Part shown: positions 52,920 through 61,700 of the stretch, in pieces
Position numbering within the stretch: the first letter of the stretch is position 1
How the letters are laid out: each line of letters begins with the position of its first letter
Assembly: GCF_024807945.1 (NCBI RefSeq)
Contig: NZ_JANUFD010000009.1
Location: 242,712-306,711 of the forward strand
Source of the DNA: Pseudomonas sp. JUb42
GTDB lineage: Bacteria; Pseudomonadota; Gammaproteobacteria; Pseudomonadales; Pseudomonadaceae
Length of the DNA: 64,000 nt
Direction: 5' to 3'
The notes under the pieces: model-generated
What the model saw: only the letters and a program-made list of their open reading frames with translations
Databases searched by the model: none
Told to the model about the DNA's origin: nothing
Position numbers and translations under genes: made by a program

Positions 52920-54536
52920 GTGTCGTCAGAGTCCGCTCAAGCACTGACGCAAACCGCCGCCGGGGAGGCCTCATTCGCCACCCCGGCGGCTTTGCGTGCG
53001 CGTCGCTCCAATGGCAAGCACCCGCCCCTGTGGATCAGCAGCAGCGCCATCATGCTCTCGCTGCTGGCGCTGCTGCCCCTGGGTTTTATTCTGGTCATTG
53101 CCTTTCAGACTGGCTGGGCGACGGTCAGCGAACTGGTGTTTCGACCACGGGTCGCAGAGCTGCTGGTCAACACCCTGTTGCTGGTGCTGCTGACCATTCC
53201 GCTATGCATCGTGCTCGGGGTGGCCATGGCCTGGCTGACCGAACGCACCGAGCTGCCGGGGCGACGCATCTGGTCCCTGCTGGCGACCGCGCCGATTGCC
53301 GTACCGGCCTTTGTACACAGTTATGCCTGGGTCAGTCTCACCCCTTCGTTGCATGGATTGCCGGCGGCGGTGCTGATTTCCGTGCTGGCGTATTTTCCCT
53401 TCCTGTATTTACCCATCGCGGCGTCCTTGCGGCGCCTCGATCCGGCCATCGAAGATGTCGGCCAATCCCAGGGCCTGAAGCCCTGGGCCGTGTTCCGCCG
53501 CGTGGTGTTGCCGCAACTGCGCCTGGCGATCTGTGGTGGTTCGCTGCTGGTGGGTCTGCATTTACTGGCCGAATACGGCCTGTACGCGATGATTCGCTTT
53601 GACACCTTTACGACGGCGATCCTTGATCAGTTTCAGTCGTCCTTCAACGGTCCGGCGGCCAACATGCTGGCCGGGGTCCTGGCGTTGTGCTGCCTGTTGC
53701 TGCTGAGTGTCGAATCAATATTGCGCGGCAAGGCCCGCTATGCCCGGGTCGGCTCCGGCAGCGCCCGTGAACCGCGCCTGCAACGCCTGTCCAGCCGGAT
53801 CAATAGCCTGGCCCTGCTGCTGCCGATCGGTCTTAGCGCCCTGGCCCTGGGTGTGCCGCTGCTGACCCTCGGTAGCTGGCTGATCGCTGGCGGCGTACAG
53901 GCCTGGCATGGCGCGAGGATCCTCGACGCCCTGCAGCAGACCATGGTGCTGGCCGGCTTCGGCGCTGTACTGACCACCTGTGCGGCGATCCCGGTGGCCT
54001 GGCTGTCGGTGCGTTCGCCGGGACGTCTGCATCGCCTGCTGGAAAGCTGCAATTACATCGCCAGCTCCTTGCCGGGCATTGTTGTCGCCTTGGCCCTGGT
54101 GACTATCACCATTCATTTCGCCCAGCCGATCTACCAGACCGCCGTGACCGTGCTGCTGGCCTATCTGCTGATGTTCCTGCCCCGGGCCCTGGTCAGCCTG
54201 CGTGCCGGGATCGCCCAGGCCCCGGTGGAGCTGGAACACATTGCCCGCAGCCTCGGTCGCTCCCCGGCTCAGGCCTTGTGGCGCGTGACCATGAAACTGG
54301 CAGCGCCATCGGCGGCTGCCGGAGCGGCCCTGGTGTTCCTCGGCATTACCAACGAGTTGACCGCCACCCTGCTGCTGTCGCCCAGCGGTACACGCACCCT
54401 GGCCACCGGTTTCTGGGCCATGACCTCGGAAGTCGACTATGCCGCCGCTGCGCCCTATGCCTTGATCATGGTGCTGCTGTCGCTGCCGTTGACCGCCCTT
54501 CTCTACCATCAATCCAAACGCACGGCAGGCCGATGA
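52920..54536 (+). CDS. fbpB: Ferric iron ABC transporter permease
   Basis: Fused-type permease (538 aa) with two homologous halves and ~12 membrane segments, as in FbpB/SfuB. Two EAA-like loops are seen: IEDVGQSQGLKPWAVFRRVV in the first half and LEHIARSLGRSPAQALWRVT in the second. The start is GTG 52920, immediately after the fbpA stop. It overlaps fbpC by four bases (ATGA). Confidence 0.92.
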   Translation: MSSESAQALTQTAAGEASFATPAALRARRSNGKHPPLWISSSAIMLSLLALLPLGFILVIAFQTGWATVSELVFRPRVAELLVNTLLLVLLTIPLCIVLGVAMAWLTERTELPGRRIWSLLATAPIAVPAFVHSYAWVSLTPSLHGLPAAVLISVLAYFPFLYLPIAASLRRLDPAIEDVGQSQGLKPWAVFRRVVLPQLRLAICGGSLLVGLHLLAEYGLYAMIRFDTFTTAILDQFQSSFNGPAANMLAGVLALCCLLLLSVESILRGKARYARVGSGSAREPRLQRLSSRINSLALLLPIGLSALALGVPLLTLGSWLIAGGVQAWHGARILDALQQTMVLAGFGAVLTTCAAIPVAWLSVRSPGRLHRLLESCNYIASSLPGIVVALALVTITIHFAQPIYQTAVTVLLAYLLMFLPRALVSLRAGIAQAPVELEHIARSLGRSPAQALWRVTMKLAAPSAAAGAALVFLGITNELTATLLLSPSGTRTLATGFWAMTSEVDYAAAAPYALIMVLLSLPLTALLYHQSKRTAGR

Positions 54537-55591
54537 ACGCCCTGGAACTCCACGCTATTCATAAGTCCTTCGGTGGCGTACCCGCCATCAAGGATGTCAG
54601 CCTGAGCATTGCCCCGGGCAGCCGCACGGCGATCGTAGGCCCCTCCGGCTCGGGCAAGACCACCCTGCTGCGCATGATTGCCGGGTTTGAGTTTCCCGAT
54701 TCCGGGCGCATGGCCCTGCACGGTCAGTGGCTGGTTAACGAGCAGGGCGAAGTCCCGGCCCATCAACGCAATATCGGCTATGTCCCGCAAGATGGCGCGC
54801 TGTTCCCGCATCTGAACGTGGCCGACAACATCGGCTTCGGCCTGCCCGGCAACAGCGCTGGCAAGCGTCAGCAAGTGGCGCAGCTGATTGAACGGGTCGC
54901 CCTGGATCCGGCCATGGCCAGCCGCTGGCCCCATGAATTGTCCGGCGGCCAGCAACAACGCGTGGCCCTGGCCCGGGCCTTGGCCCAGCAACCAAAGTTG
55001 ATGCTACTGGACGAACCTTTCTCGGCGCTGGATACCGGTCTGCGCGCCGCCATGCGCAAAAGCGTGAGCAAGGTCCTGGCCGAAGCCGGTATCGCGACGA
55101 TTCTGGTCACCCATGATCAGGCCGAAGCGCTGTCGTTCGCCGATCAGTTAGTGGTCATGCGTCAGGGCCGCCTGGTCCAGGCCGGTGCACCGCGGGCGCT
55201 GTATCTGAATCCGATCGATGAAGAGACCGCCGTGTTTCTCGGCGATGCCCTGGTGTTGACGGCCCTGGTTGATCAGGGTCTGGCTCATTGCGACCTCGGC
55301 CTGGTGCCCGTCAGCGATGTTCGTTGCCAGGGTCAGGTGCGCATCATGCTGCGCCCGGAGCAGGTGCTGTTGATTGCGCCACACACGGCGACGGGCAACG
55401 TCCAGGGGCGGGTGACGGATATCGATTTCGGTGGCAACAACTGCCTGGTCACGGTGGAACTCGATCCGCCCCTGTCGTCACGCCCGGTCAAGCCACGCTC
55501 GATCGTGGTCCGTAGCCCCGGCCTCGACATTCCGGCGGTGGGCAGCCGGGTCGGTTTTTCCATCCAGGGCCAGGCCCACGTGTTTCGCTGA
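54533..55591 (+). CDS. fbpC: Ferric iron ABC transporter ATPase
   Basis: ATPase (352 aa) energising the FbpAB importer. Walker A is GPSGSGKTT, followed by the Q-loop YVPQDGALFPHLNV, signature LSGGQQQRVALARALAQ, Walker B LMLLDEPFSALD and H-loop VTHDQAEALS. A C-terminal TOBE domain follows (MLRPEQVLL, VTDIDFGGNNCLVTVEL). The ATG overlaps the fbpB stop. Confidence 0.92.
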   Translation: MNALELHAIHKSFGGVPAIKDVSLSIAPGSRTAIVGPSGSGKTTLLRMIAGFEFPDSGRMALHGQWLVNEQGEVPAHQRNIGYVPQDGALFPHLNVADNIGFGLPGNSAGKRQQVAQLIERVALDPAMASRWPHELSGGQQQRVALARALAQQPKLMLLDEPFSALDTGLRAAMRKSVSKVLAEAGIATILVTHDQAEALSFADQLVVMRQGRLVQAGAPRALYLNPIDEETAVFLGDALVLTALVDQGLAHCDLGLVPVSDVRCQGQVRIMLRPEQVLLIAPHTATGNVQGRVTDIDFGGNNCLVTVELDPPLSSRPVKPRSIVVRSPGLDIPAVGSRVGFSIQGQAHVFR

Positions 55592-55602
55592 GAACCCTCA
55601 GT

Positions 55603-56295
55603 TCAAGCGGGGTCGCCGACCTTGCCGAACAGGCAGAAGCACACGACAAGAGCGACCACCACCGGCACGATCAGGCCCCATAGGCCGCAGAGCAGATAAC
55701 ACAGCGCCGCGACGATGCAACCCAGGGCAAAACCCAGCAGGTTGTGCACAACAGGCTTGAGGCGCAGGCGGATGGCGGCGCGTTGTTCGGGGTCACGTTG
55801 CTCGAACAGGGCAAAGACATCCACCGCCAGTTGCGTCACATTACCGGTCATCAGGGTGGTCGGTGGCGCACCTTTCATGTGCTGGCGCGACACGGCGTTC
55901 TGAATGGCCATGGCGGCGACACCGGTCATGCCGGTGAGCAACGCCAGGCCACTGTCGCTGTCACTGAACGGCCCGAAGCACACGCCGAACAGGGCGAACA
56001 ATGCCAGCAACACCGTGTGGGCGATCAGCAACGGCCGCAGCGGCGCCAGGCCACGGCGATTGATCATCACCGCCGCCAGATGGCTGAGCCCCACCACCAG
56101 CACAAACACCGGCAAGGCCAGCATCTTGGCTATCGCGCCGGACGTGCCATGCACAATGCTCACCCCCAGCGTCACGAAGTTACCGGTGACATGGGCGGTG
56201 AACAGCCCCTGCAGGGCGAGAAAGCCCAGCGTGTCGACAAAGCCGCCATTGAAGCTGAGGGCCGCGGCGACGGAGCGGTGTGGCGTGGAGGGCAT
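55603..56295 (-). CDS. DUF1275 (YoaK-like) membrane protein
   Basis: A 230-aa membrane protein with about six hydrophobic segments. The N-terminal pattern LSFNGGFVDTLGFLALQGLF and TAHVTGNFVTLG, repeated as MTGNVTQLAVD later, is diagnostic of DUF1275. Function unknown; members are proposed small-molecule or polyketide-linked transporters. Start at 56295 (MPSTPHRSV); the longer frame reads through a REP element and is rejected. Convergent with fbpC. Confidence 0.87.
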   Translation of the reverse strand: MPSTPHRSVAAALSFNGGFVDTLGFLALQGLFTAHVTGNFVTLGVSIVHGTSGAIAKMLALPVFVLVVGLSHLAAVMINRRGLAPLRPLLIAHTVLLALFALFGVCFGPFSDSDSGLALLTGMTGVAAMAIQNAVSRQHMKGAPPTTLMTGNVTQLAVDVFALFEQRDPEQRAAIRLRLKPVVHNLLGFALGCIVAALCYLLCGLWGLIVPVVVALVVCFCLFGKVGDPA

Positions 56296-56318
56296 TGGGG
56301 CAGTTTCCTTAACGACGC

Positions 56319-56410
56319 GTGGGAGCGTGGCTTGCCCGCGAAGGCGATTTACAGGACACAGAATACGTATCGAATGTACCGACCTCTTCGCGGACAAGCC
56401 TCGCTCCCAC
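56319..56410. repeat. REP pair, GTGGGAGCGWGGCTTGCCCGCGAAG class
   Basis: GTGGGAGCGTGGCTTGCCCG and CGGACAAGCCTCGCTCCCAC are inverted around ~50 bp, between the DUF1275 and aminotransferase genes. Confidence 0.8.
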
Positions 56411-56471
56411 GGTGTGCTATTGCCGACTGCGCCGCAATGCCTGCCGACAACAGATAGCACACCGGTTCAAA

Positions 56472-57719
56472 TCACCCGTGCAACTGGCCCAGACAGCGCT
56501 CCAGGATGTCCAGGCCCTCACTGAGAATATGTGCCTCGGTGGTCAGCGGGGCCAGCAGACGGATGATGTGCCGGGACTTGCCGCTGGGCATCAGCAGCAA
56601 GCCATTGTTACGTGCCAGTTCCAACAACTGGGCAAGTTGAGCTGTGGCCGGTTTGCCTTGCGGCGTGAGCAATTCGATACCACGCATGGCGCCAACGCCG
56701 GTCAGGCGGCCGAGATAGGGCGACAGTTTGCGTTCCTGCCAGTCCTGATAACGCTCGGCGAGCATGCCCGCCTGCAAGCTGTTCCAGGCGGCGAGGTTGG
56801 CATCGGTCATCTCGTCCAGGGTCGCCAACGCCGCCGCACAGGCAATCGGGTTACCCGAATAGGTGCCACCCAGCCCGCCCTTGGGCAACGCATCCATCAA
56901 AGCCTTGCGCCCGACCACCGCGCCCAGCGGTACGCCACCGGCAATGCTCTTGCCAAGCAGGATCAGGTCCGGCTCGATACCCAGGCGGCTGAAGGCAAAG
57001 CGCTCGCCGGTACGACCAAAGCCCGACTGGATTTCGTCGACGATCAGTACGATGCCCTTTTCATCGCACAGACGCCGCAACGCCTGAGCAAACTCGATAT
57101 CCAGAGCGAGGAAGCCGCCCTCGCCCTGCACTGCTTCGACGATGAAACAGGCGACGTCATCGATATCGATCTCGACACTGAACAACCGGTCCATGGCCTT
57201 GAGCGCTTCTGCGCAGCTCACGCCATTGTCGGCGCTGGGGTAAGGCAGGTGATACACAGGGCCGGGCAACACCCCGACCTTCTGCTTGTAAGGGGTGACC
57301 TTGCCATTGAGGTTCAGCGTCGCCAGGGTGCGACCATGAAAGGCACCGTCAAAGGCGATCACCGCCGTACGCCCGGTGGCGCCACGCACGATCTTCAAGG
57401 CGTTCTCCGCCGCTTCCGCACCGCTGTTGGTGAGCATGCCGCTGACCGGATAGCTGACCGGAATGAACGCCGCCAGACGCTCGATATATTGCTGGTACGG
57501 CAGATGCGGCACCGCGTTGAAACAGTAATGGGTCAATTGACCGGCCTGGCGGGTAATGGCTTCAACCACCCGCGGATTGCAATGGCCAAGGTTAAGCACA
57601 CCGATACCGCCGACGAAATCAATAAAGCGCCGCCCCTCGGTATCCCATACCTCGGCGTTGCGGCCATGGCTCAGGCTCAACGGATGGACATGGGAGACGG
57701 ACTGGCTGACGGCGCTCAT
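56472..57719 (-). CDS. Class III aminotransferase, GabT-like (4-aminobutyrate/2-aminoadipate type)
   Basis: PLP omega-aminotransferase (415 aa). It has GMLTNSGAEAAENALKIVRG (PLP phosphate cup), FDGAFHGRT, VDEIQSGFGRTG with D228, and the PLP lysine K257 in LILLGKSIAGGVPLGAVVG. It uses 2-oxoglutarate as acceptor and makes a semialdehyde from GABA or 5-aminovalerate; a close P. putida relative acts on 2-aminoadipate. It is not next to a semialdehyde dehydrogenase, though sad lies ~26 kb away. Start at 57719 (MSAVSQS). Confidence 0.85.
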   Translation of the reverse strand: MSAVSQSVSHVHPLSLSHGRNAEVWDTEGRRFIDFVGGIGVLNLGHCNPRVVEAITRQAGQLTHYCFNAVPHLPYQQYIERLAAFIPVSYPVSGMLTNSGAEAAENALKIVRGATGRTAVIAFDGAFHGRTLATLNLNGKVTPYKQKVGVLPGPVYHLPYPSADNGVSCAEALKAMDRLFSVEIDIDDVACFIVEAVQGEGGFLALDIEFAQALRRLCDEKGIVLIVDEIQSGFGRTGERFAFSRLGIEPDLILLGKSIAGGVPLGAVVGRKALMDALPKGGLGGTYSGNPIACAAALATLDEMTDANLAAWNSLQAGMLAERYQDWQERKLSPYLGRLTGVGAMRGIELLTPQGKPATAQLAQLLELARNNGLLLMPSGKSRHIIRLLAPLTTEAHILSEGLDILERCLGQLHG

Positions 57720-58040
57720 ACACGCACCTGCCCGCTCGCCGAAGCGGTCACAGAGTCAGGCGAAAAGTGGGTAACGCAGTTACGCAAGGCCATGCTCGAA
57801 TCGTCCTGCTGACAAGGGAAAGGCTCTCATCTAAGCGATGATCGGGCCCTGGCAACAAGCGAAATAAAATCGTTGATTCATTCCACGATGGAATCGTTAG
57901 TTGTAGATATTTTCCGCCGGGTTTGCTTTCCTGACCAAGGAGCGAGGAAAATGACCGCTCTTGCGCCTGCTGTGCGCCTCAGATTATTCCCGATGCCACG
58001 GACCGCGCTCGGTCGGTGGTGTCTCTGCCGAGAACCCAGA
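57720..58040. promoter_or_regulatory. Divergent intergenic region with ATTCCA-N3-TGGAAT palindrome
   Basis: 321 bp between the GabT-like gene and ppnN. A perfect palindrome ATTCCACGATGGAAT occupies 57880-57894 and is a good dimeric-regulator site candidate. The frame open through this stretch is not family-like and is treated as untranslated. Confidence 0.5.
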
Positions 58041-59414
58041 ATGGTTTCAAGACCCGTCATCAATGCTTCGGTCAGCCCCAAGGGCAGCCTGGAAACCCTG
58101 TCGCAGCGCGAAGTGCAACAACTCAGCGCCGCCGGTTCAGGCAGTGTCTACAAACTGTTTCGCCAGTGCGCCCTGGCCATCCTCAACACTGGCGCCCATG
58201 TTGATAATGCCAAGACCATTCTCGAAGCGTACGAGAGCTTCGACGTATTGATTCATCAACAGGACCGTGGCGTGCGCCTGGAGCTGCTCAATGCCCCGGC
58301 CGACGCCTTCGTCGATGGCGAGATGATCGCCAGCACCCGCGAGATGCTGTTCAGCGCCCTGCGCGACATCGTCTACACCGAAAGCGAACTGGACAGCCAG
58401 CGCATCGACCTGAGCAGTTCCCAGGGCATCACCGACTACGTTTTCCATCTGCTGCGTAATGCCCGCACCCTGCGTCCCGGCGTCGAGCCGAAGATGGTGG
58501 TGTGCTGGGGCGGCCACTCGATCAATACCGAAGAATACAAATACACCAAGAAGGTCGGCCACGAGCTGGGCCTGCGCAGCCTGGATATCTGCACCGGTTG
58601 CGGTCCGGGCGTGATGAAAGGGCCGATGAAAGGCGCCACCATCGCCCATGCCAAGCAACGCATTACCCATGGCCGCTATCTGGGCTTGACCGAGCCGGGC
58701 ATCATCGCCGCCGAGGCACCGAACCCGATCGTCAACGAACTGGTGATTCTTCCGGATATCGAGAAGCGTCTGGAAGCCTTCGTTCGTGTGGGCCACGGCA
58801 TCATCATCTTCCCCGGCGGCGCCGGTACGGCCGAAGAGTTCCTCTACCTGCTCGGCATTCTCATGCACCCGGACAACCGTGACGTGCCCTTCCCGGTCAT
58901 TCTCACCGGGCCGAAACACGCCGCGCCGTACCTGCAACAGCTAGATGCCTTCGTTGCTGCGACCCTCGGCGATGCGGCCAAGGCGCACTACCAGATCATC
59001 ATCGACGATCCGGCCGAAGTCGCGCGGCATATGACCCAAGGCCTGAAACAGGTCAAACAGTTCCGCCGCGAGCGCAACGACGCCTTCCACTTCAACTGGC
59101 TGTTGAAGATCGAAGAAAGCTTCCAGCGCCCCTTCGATCCAACCCATGCCAACATGGCCAACCTGCAGCTGGATCACAGCCTGCCGCCCCACGAACTGGC
59201 GGCCAACCTGCGTCGGGCGTTCTCCGGCATCGTCGCCGGCAACGTCAAGGACAAGGGTATCCGCCTGATCGAAGAACATGGCCCGTACGAAATCCACGGT
59301 GACACGACGATCATGCAGCCACTGGACAAGCTGCTCAACGCCTTCGTCGAACAGCACCGGATGAAACTGCCGGGCGGCGCGGCGTATGTGCCGTGTTATC
59401 GGGTGGTGACCTGA
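58041..59414 (+). CDS. ppnN: Pyrimidine/purine nucleotide 5'-monophosphate nucleosidase (PpnN/YgdH)
   Basis: A 457-aa LOG-family nucleosidase that cleaves nucleotide monophosphates to base and ribose 5-phosphate; in E. coli its activity is changed by (p)ppGpp. N-terminal domain VSPKGSLETLSQREV matches the start of E. coli YgdH (PLGSMDMLSQLEV), fixing the ATG at 58041. The LOG motif PGGAGTAEE (IIIFPGGAGTAEEFLYLLGI) binds the nucleotide, and TGCGPGVMKGPMKGA lies ahead of it. The C-terminal domain follows. Cytosolic. Confidence 0.93.
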   Translation: MVSRPVINASVSPKGSLETLSQREVQQLSAAGSGSVYKLFRQCALAILNTGAHVDNAKTILEAYESFDVLIHQQDRGVRLELLNAPADAFVDGEMIASTREMLFSALRDIVYTESELDSQRIDLSSSQGITDYVFHLLRNARTLRPGVEPKMVVCWGGHSINTEEYKYTKKVGHELGLRSLDICTGCGPGVMKGPMKGATIAHAKQRITHGRYLGLTEPGIIAAEAPNPIVNELVILPDIEKRLEAFVRVGHGIIIFPGGAGTAEEFLYLLGILMHPDNRDVPFPVILTGPKHAAPYLQQLDAFVAATLGDAAKAHYQIIIDDPAEVARHMTQGLKQVKQFRRERNDAFHFNWLLKIEESFQRPFDPTHANMANLQLDHSLPPHELAANLRRAFSGIVAGNVKDKGIRLIEEHGPYEIHGDTTIMQPLDKLLNAFVEQHRMKLPGGAAYVPCYRVVT

Positions 59415-59460
59415 CAACACGCTGATTCGCGGGCAAGCCCGGCTCTCACAGGGATCCACA

Positions 59461-59548
59461 GTGGGAGCAGGCTTGCCTGCGAAGGCAATGTCAGCCGCGA
59501 AGGATGTACAGGCTGAACCGTCCCCTTCGCAGGCAAGCCTGCTCCCAC
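59461..59548. repeat. REP pair, GTGGGAGCAGGCTTGCCTGCGAAGG class
   Basis: GTGGGAGCAGGCTTGCCTGC and GCAGGCAAGCCTGCTCCCAC are perfect inverted arms. A degenerate half unit precedes it (59428-59450). It lies between convergent ppnN and the AraC gene. Confidence 0.85.
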
Positions 59549-59567
59549 AACCGACTCACCTGCCCGC

Positions 59568-60521
59568 TCAACTGACCTGCGCCCGCAACCGCGCCACATC
59601 CTTGAGCGGCGAAGCGCCGAACAGGCGGCTGTACTCGCGGCAGAACTGCGACGGGCTTTCGTAGCCCATGCGGTAGCTGGTCGAAGACACGTCGCTGTCT
59701 TCGCTGATCAACAGGCGCCGGGCTTCCTGCAGGCGTAACTGCTTCTGGTACTGCAACGGGCTCATGGCCGTTACCGCCTTGAAACGCTGATGCAAGGTCG
59801 ACGGGCTCAAATGAACCCGTTGCGCCAACTCGTCGATGCGCAACGGTTCGACGTAGTGATTGTTCAACCATTCGATGGCACGGCTGACCCGCTGGGTCTG
59901 GCTGTCGGGAATGGCAATTTCCAGCAGGCGCGCGCCCTGCCTGCCGCGCAATACCCGATAGAAAATCTCGCGCAACGCCATGGGCGCCAACAGCGCGATG
60001 TCCTCCGGCGTTTCCAGTAATCCAACCAGGCGCATCAGGGCGTCGAGCAAAGGCGTATCCAGCTCATCCAGAAACAACCCCCGACCGGTGCTTGCAGACG
60101 CCTCGATTTTCGGGATATCAGCCAGCAACCCGGCAATTTCCGCCCCATCGATATCCAGGCGCACGCACAGATAGGGCTCGTCGGCACTGGCCTGAATGAC
60201 CTCACCGGACAACGGTAGCGTGACCGAAACCACCAGGTAATTCAGCGCATCGTAGTGGTAGAGCTCATGCCACAGACGCACCTGCTTGCGCCCTTGCAGA
60301 ATGACGCACAGCGCCGGTTTGTGCAGGACATGCAGGGTTTCGCCGGGCTCGTCGACGCGAATGAAATTCAGGCTCGGGATGCCTGTTTCATAAGTGCCCG
60401 GCTGTGGCGCCAAGCGCCTGATTCGCGCCACCAGCTCGGCCCGGCGTACGGCGGCAGGGTCCAGTGAAGACGAGCCAAAAGGGATAACAGCGGTCATGGC
60501 GGTGAAGTCCGTGGCGATCAT
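59568..60521 (-). CDS. AraC-family regulator divergent from the SDR gene
   Basis: A 317-aa regulator with an N-terminal AraC_N domain (PGTYETGIPSLNFIRVDEPG, VCVILQGRKQ-like core at ~75) and a C-terminal double HTH (LRIDELAQRVHLSPSTLHQR, then ISEDSDVSSTSYRMGYESPS). Proteins with this layout usually control a divergent oxidoreductase gene, here the SDR 146 bp away. YqhC of E. coli, an aldehyde-responsive activator, has the same design. Effector unknown. Confidence 0.87.
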   Translation of the reverse strand: MIATDFTAMTAVIPFGSSSLDPAAVRRAELVARIRRLAPQPGTYETGIPSLNFIRVDEPGETLHVLHKPALCVILQGRKQVRLWHELYHYDALNYLVVSVTLPLSGEVIQASADEPYLCVRLDIDGAEIAGLLADIPKIEASASTGRGLFLDELDTPLLDALMRLVGLLETPEDIALLAPMALREIFYRVLRGRQGARLLEIAIPDSQTQRVSRAIEWLNNHYVEPLRIDELAQRVHLSPSTLHQRFKAVTAMSPLQYQKQLRLQEARRLLISEDSDVSSTSYRMGYESPSQFCREYSRLFGASPLKDVARLRAQVS

Positions 60522-60667
60522 GCCTCATTCATCCACGGCGCCTGAGCCGTTGTCAACGCGGGCGCTGCGGCTATACAGGATCAGGCAAAAACCGCGAAGG
60601 ATCCGGATAACGTCGCCGGATTGCCGCGCCCTACTCTGGTCCCCCTACCAGCCAGGGAGTCACCCAC

Positions 60668-61402
60668 ATGTCCACTTCAAACAAAGTCATCCTGATCACC
60701 GGCGCCAGCAGCGGCATCGGCGAAGCCACCGCTCGCCTCCTGGCCGCCCAGGGCGCTCGCGTCGTGCTTGGCGCGCGGCGCACCGACCGCCTGCAAAGCC
60801 TGTGCGCCGAGATCAACGCTGAAGGCGGCAACTCCCTGTATCAGGCCCTGGATGTCACTGATCGTGCCGATGTGCAGGCCTTTGTCGACTTCGCCGTCAG
60901 CAAGCATGGTCGAATCGATGTGCTGATCAACAACGCCGGCGTCATGCCCCTCTCGACTCTCGAGGCCCTGAAAGTCGACGAGTGGGACCGCATGATCGAC
61001 GTCAATATTCGCGGTGTATTACACGGCATCGCCGCCGGGCTGCCGCTGATGCAGGCGCAACGTTCGGGGCAGTTCATTAACATCGCCTCCATCGGCGCCT
61101 ACACCGTCAGCCCTACCGCCGCCGTCTATTGCGCGACCAAGTTTGCCGTGCGGGCAATTTCCGAGGGCCTGCGTCAGGAGGTCGGCGGCGATATTCGCGT
61201 CACGCTGATTTCCCCCGGCGTGACCGAGTCAGAGCTGGCCGAGAGCATTTCCGATGAAGGCGGCCGCAACCTGATGCGCGAGTTCCGCCGGATCTCCATC
61301 CCGGCCATGGCCATTGCCCGGGCGATTGCCTATGCGGTGGAGCAACCGGCGGATGTCGACGTCAGCGAACTGATCGTACGGCCGACAGCCAGTCCTTACT
61401 GA
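60668..61402 (+). CDS. Short-chain dehydrogenase/reductase
   Basis: Classical SDR (244 aa). NAD(P)-binding motif TGASSGIG at 11-18, NNAG (LINNAGVMPLS), catalytic Ser in NIASIGAYT and YxxxK as YCATK. The R-R pair after strand 2 (LGARRTDRL) favours NADP(H). The substrate is unknown; a carbonyl or aldehyde reductase role suits the divergent AraC regulator. Ribosome site AGGGAG precedes ATG 60668. Confidence 0.9.
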   Translation: MSTSNKVILITGASSGIGEATARLLAAQGARVVLGARRTDRLQSLCAEINAEGGNSLYQALDVTDRADVQAFVDFAVSKHGRIDVLINNAGVMPLSTLEALKVDEWDRMIDVNIRGVLHGIAAGLPLMQAQRSGQFINIASIGAYTVSPTAAVYCATKFAVRAISEGLRQEVGGDIRVTLISPGVTESELAESISDEGGRNLMREFRRISIPAMAIARAIAYAVEQPADVDVSELIVRPTASPY

Positions 61403-61432
61403 GCCTCCTGGACGCCTGACGAACACCGGATC

Positions 61433-61517
61433 GTAGGACCGGCTTCAGCCGGGAGAGCGTCATCAGCCTCAAAGCCGCCCTCCCGCATAAAGTAGAACGC
61501 CGCCCGGCCGGTCCTAC
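61433..61517. repeat. REP pair, GTAGGACCGGCTTCAGCCGG class
   Basis: GTAGGACCGGCTTCAGCCGG and a degenerate right arm (CGCCCGGCCGGTCCTAC) follow the SDR gene. Confidence 0.7.
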
Positions 61518-61563
61518 AAAGATTCTGAGCGATGCGATGAAACAGACACACCGCGTCGATGCA

Positions 61564-61586
61564 TTCGCGGGCAAGCCTCGCTCCAA
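61564..61586. repeat. Half REP unit, second class
   Basis: TCGCGGGCAAGCCTCGCTCC is a single unit of the GTGGGAGCGAGGCTTGCCCGC class, close behind the previous pair of a different class. Confidence 0.6.
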
Positions 61587-61700
61587 CGGGATAACGCTTG
61601 GCTTTCGTGATGCAGTGCTCACGCCCGGCCGGGGGGAACTGGCACACTGGCCACAGGTCTGAGCCACGCCGCCCCATCGCCCGCCAATCAAGGAAGTCCC

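Noticed and set aside
55603..56460. Longer reading of the DUF1275 gene
   Set aside because: The extra 55 residues translate a REP pair; the family begins at the 56295 start.
57873..58040. Open frame extending ppnN upstream to a TTG at 57873
   Set aside because: It has no resemblance to the PpnN N-terminus, runs through a palindromic operator-like site, and the E. coli homolog starts at the equivalent of 58041.
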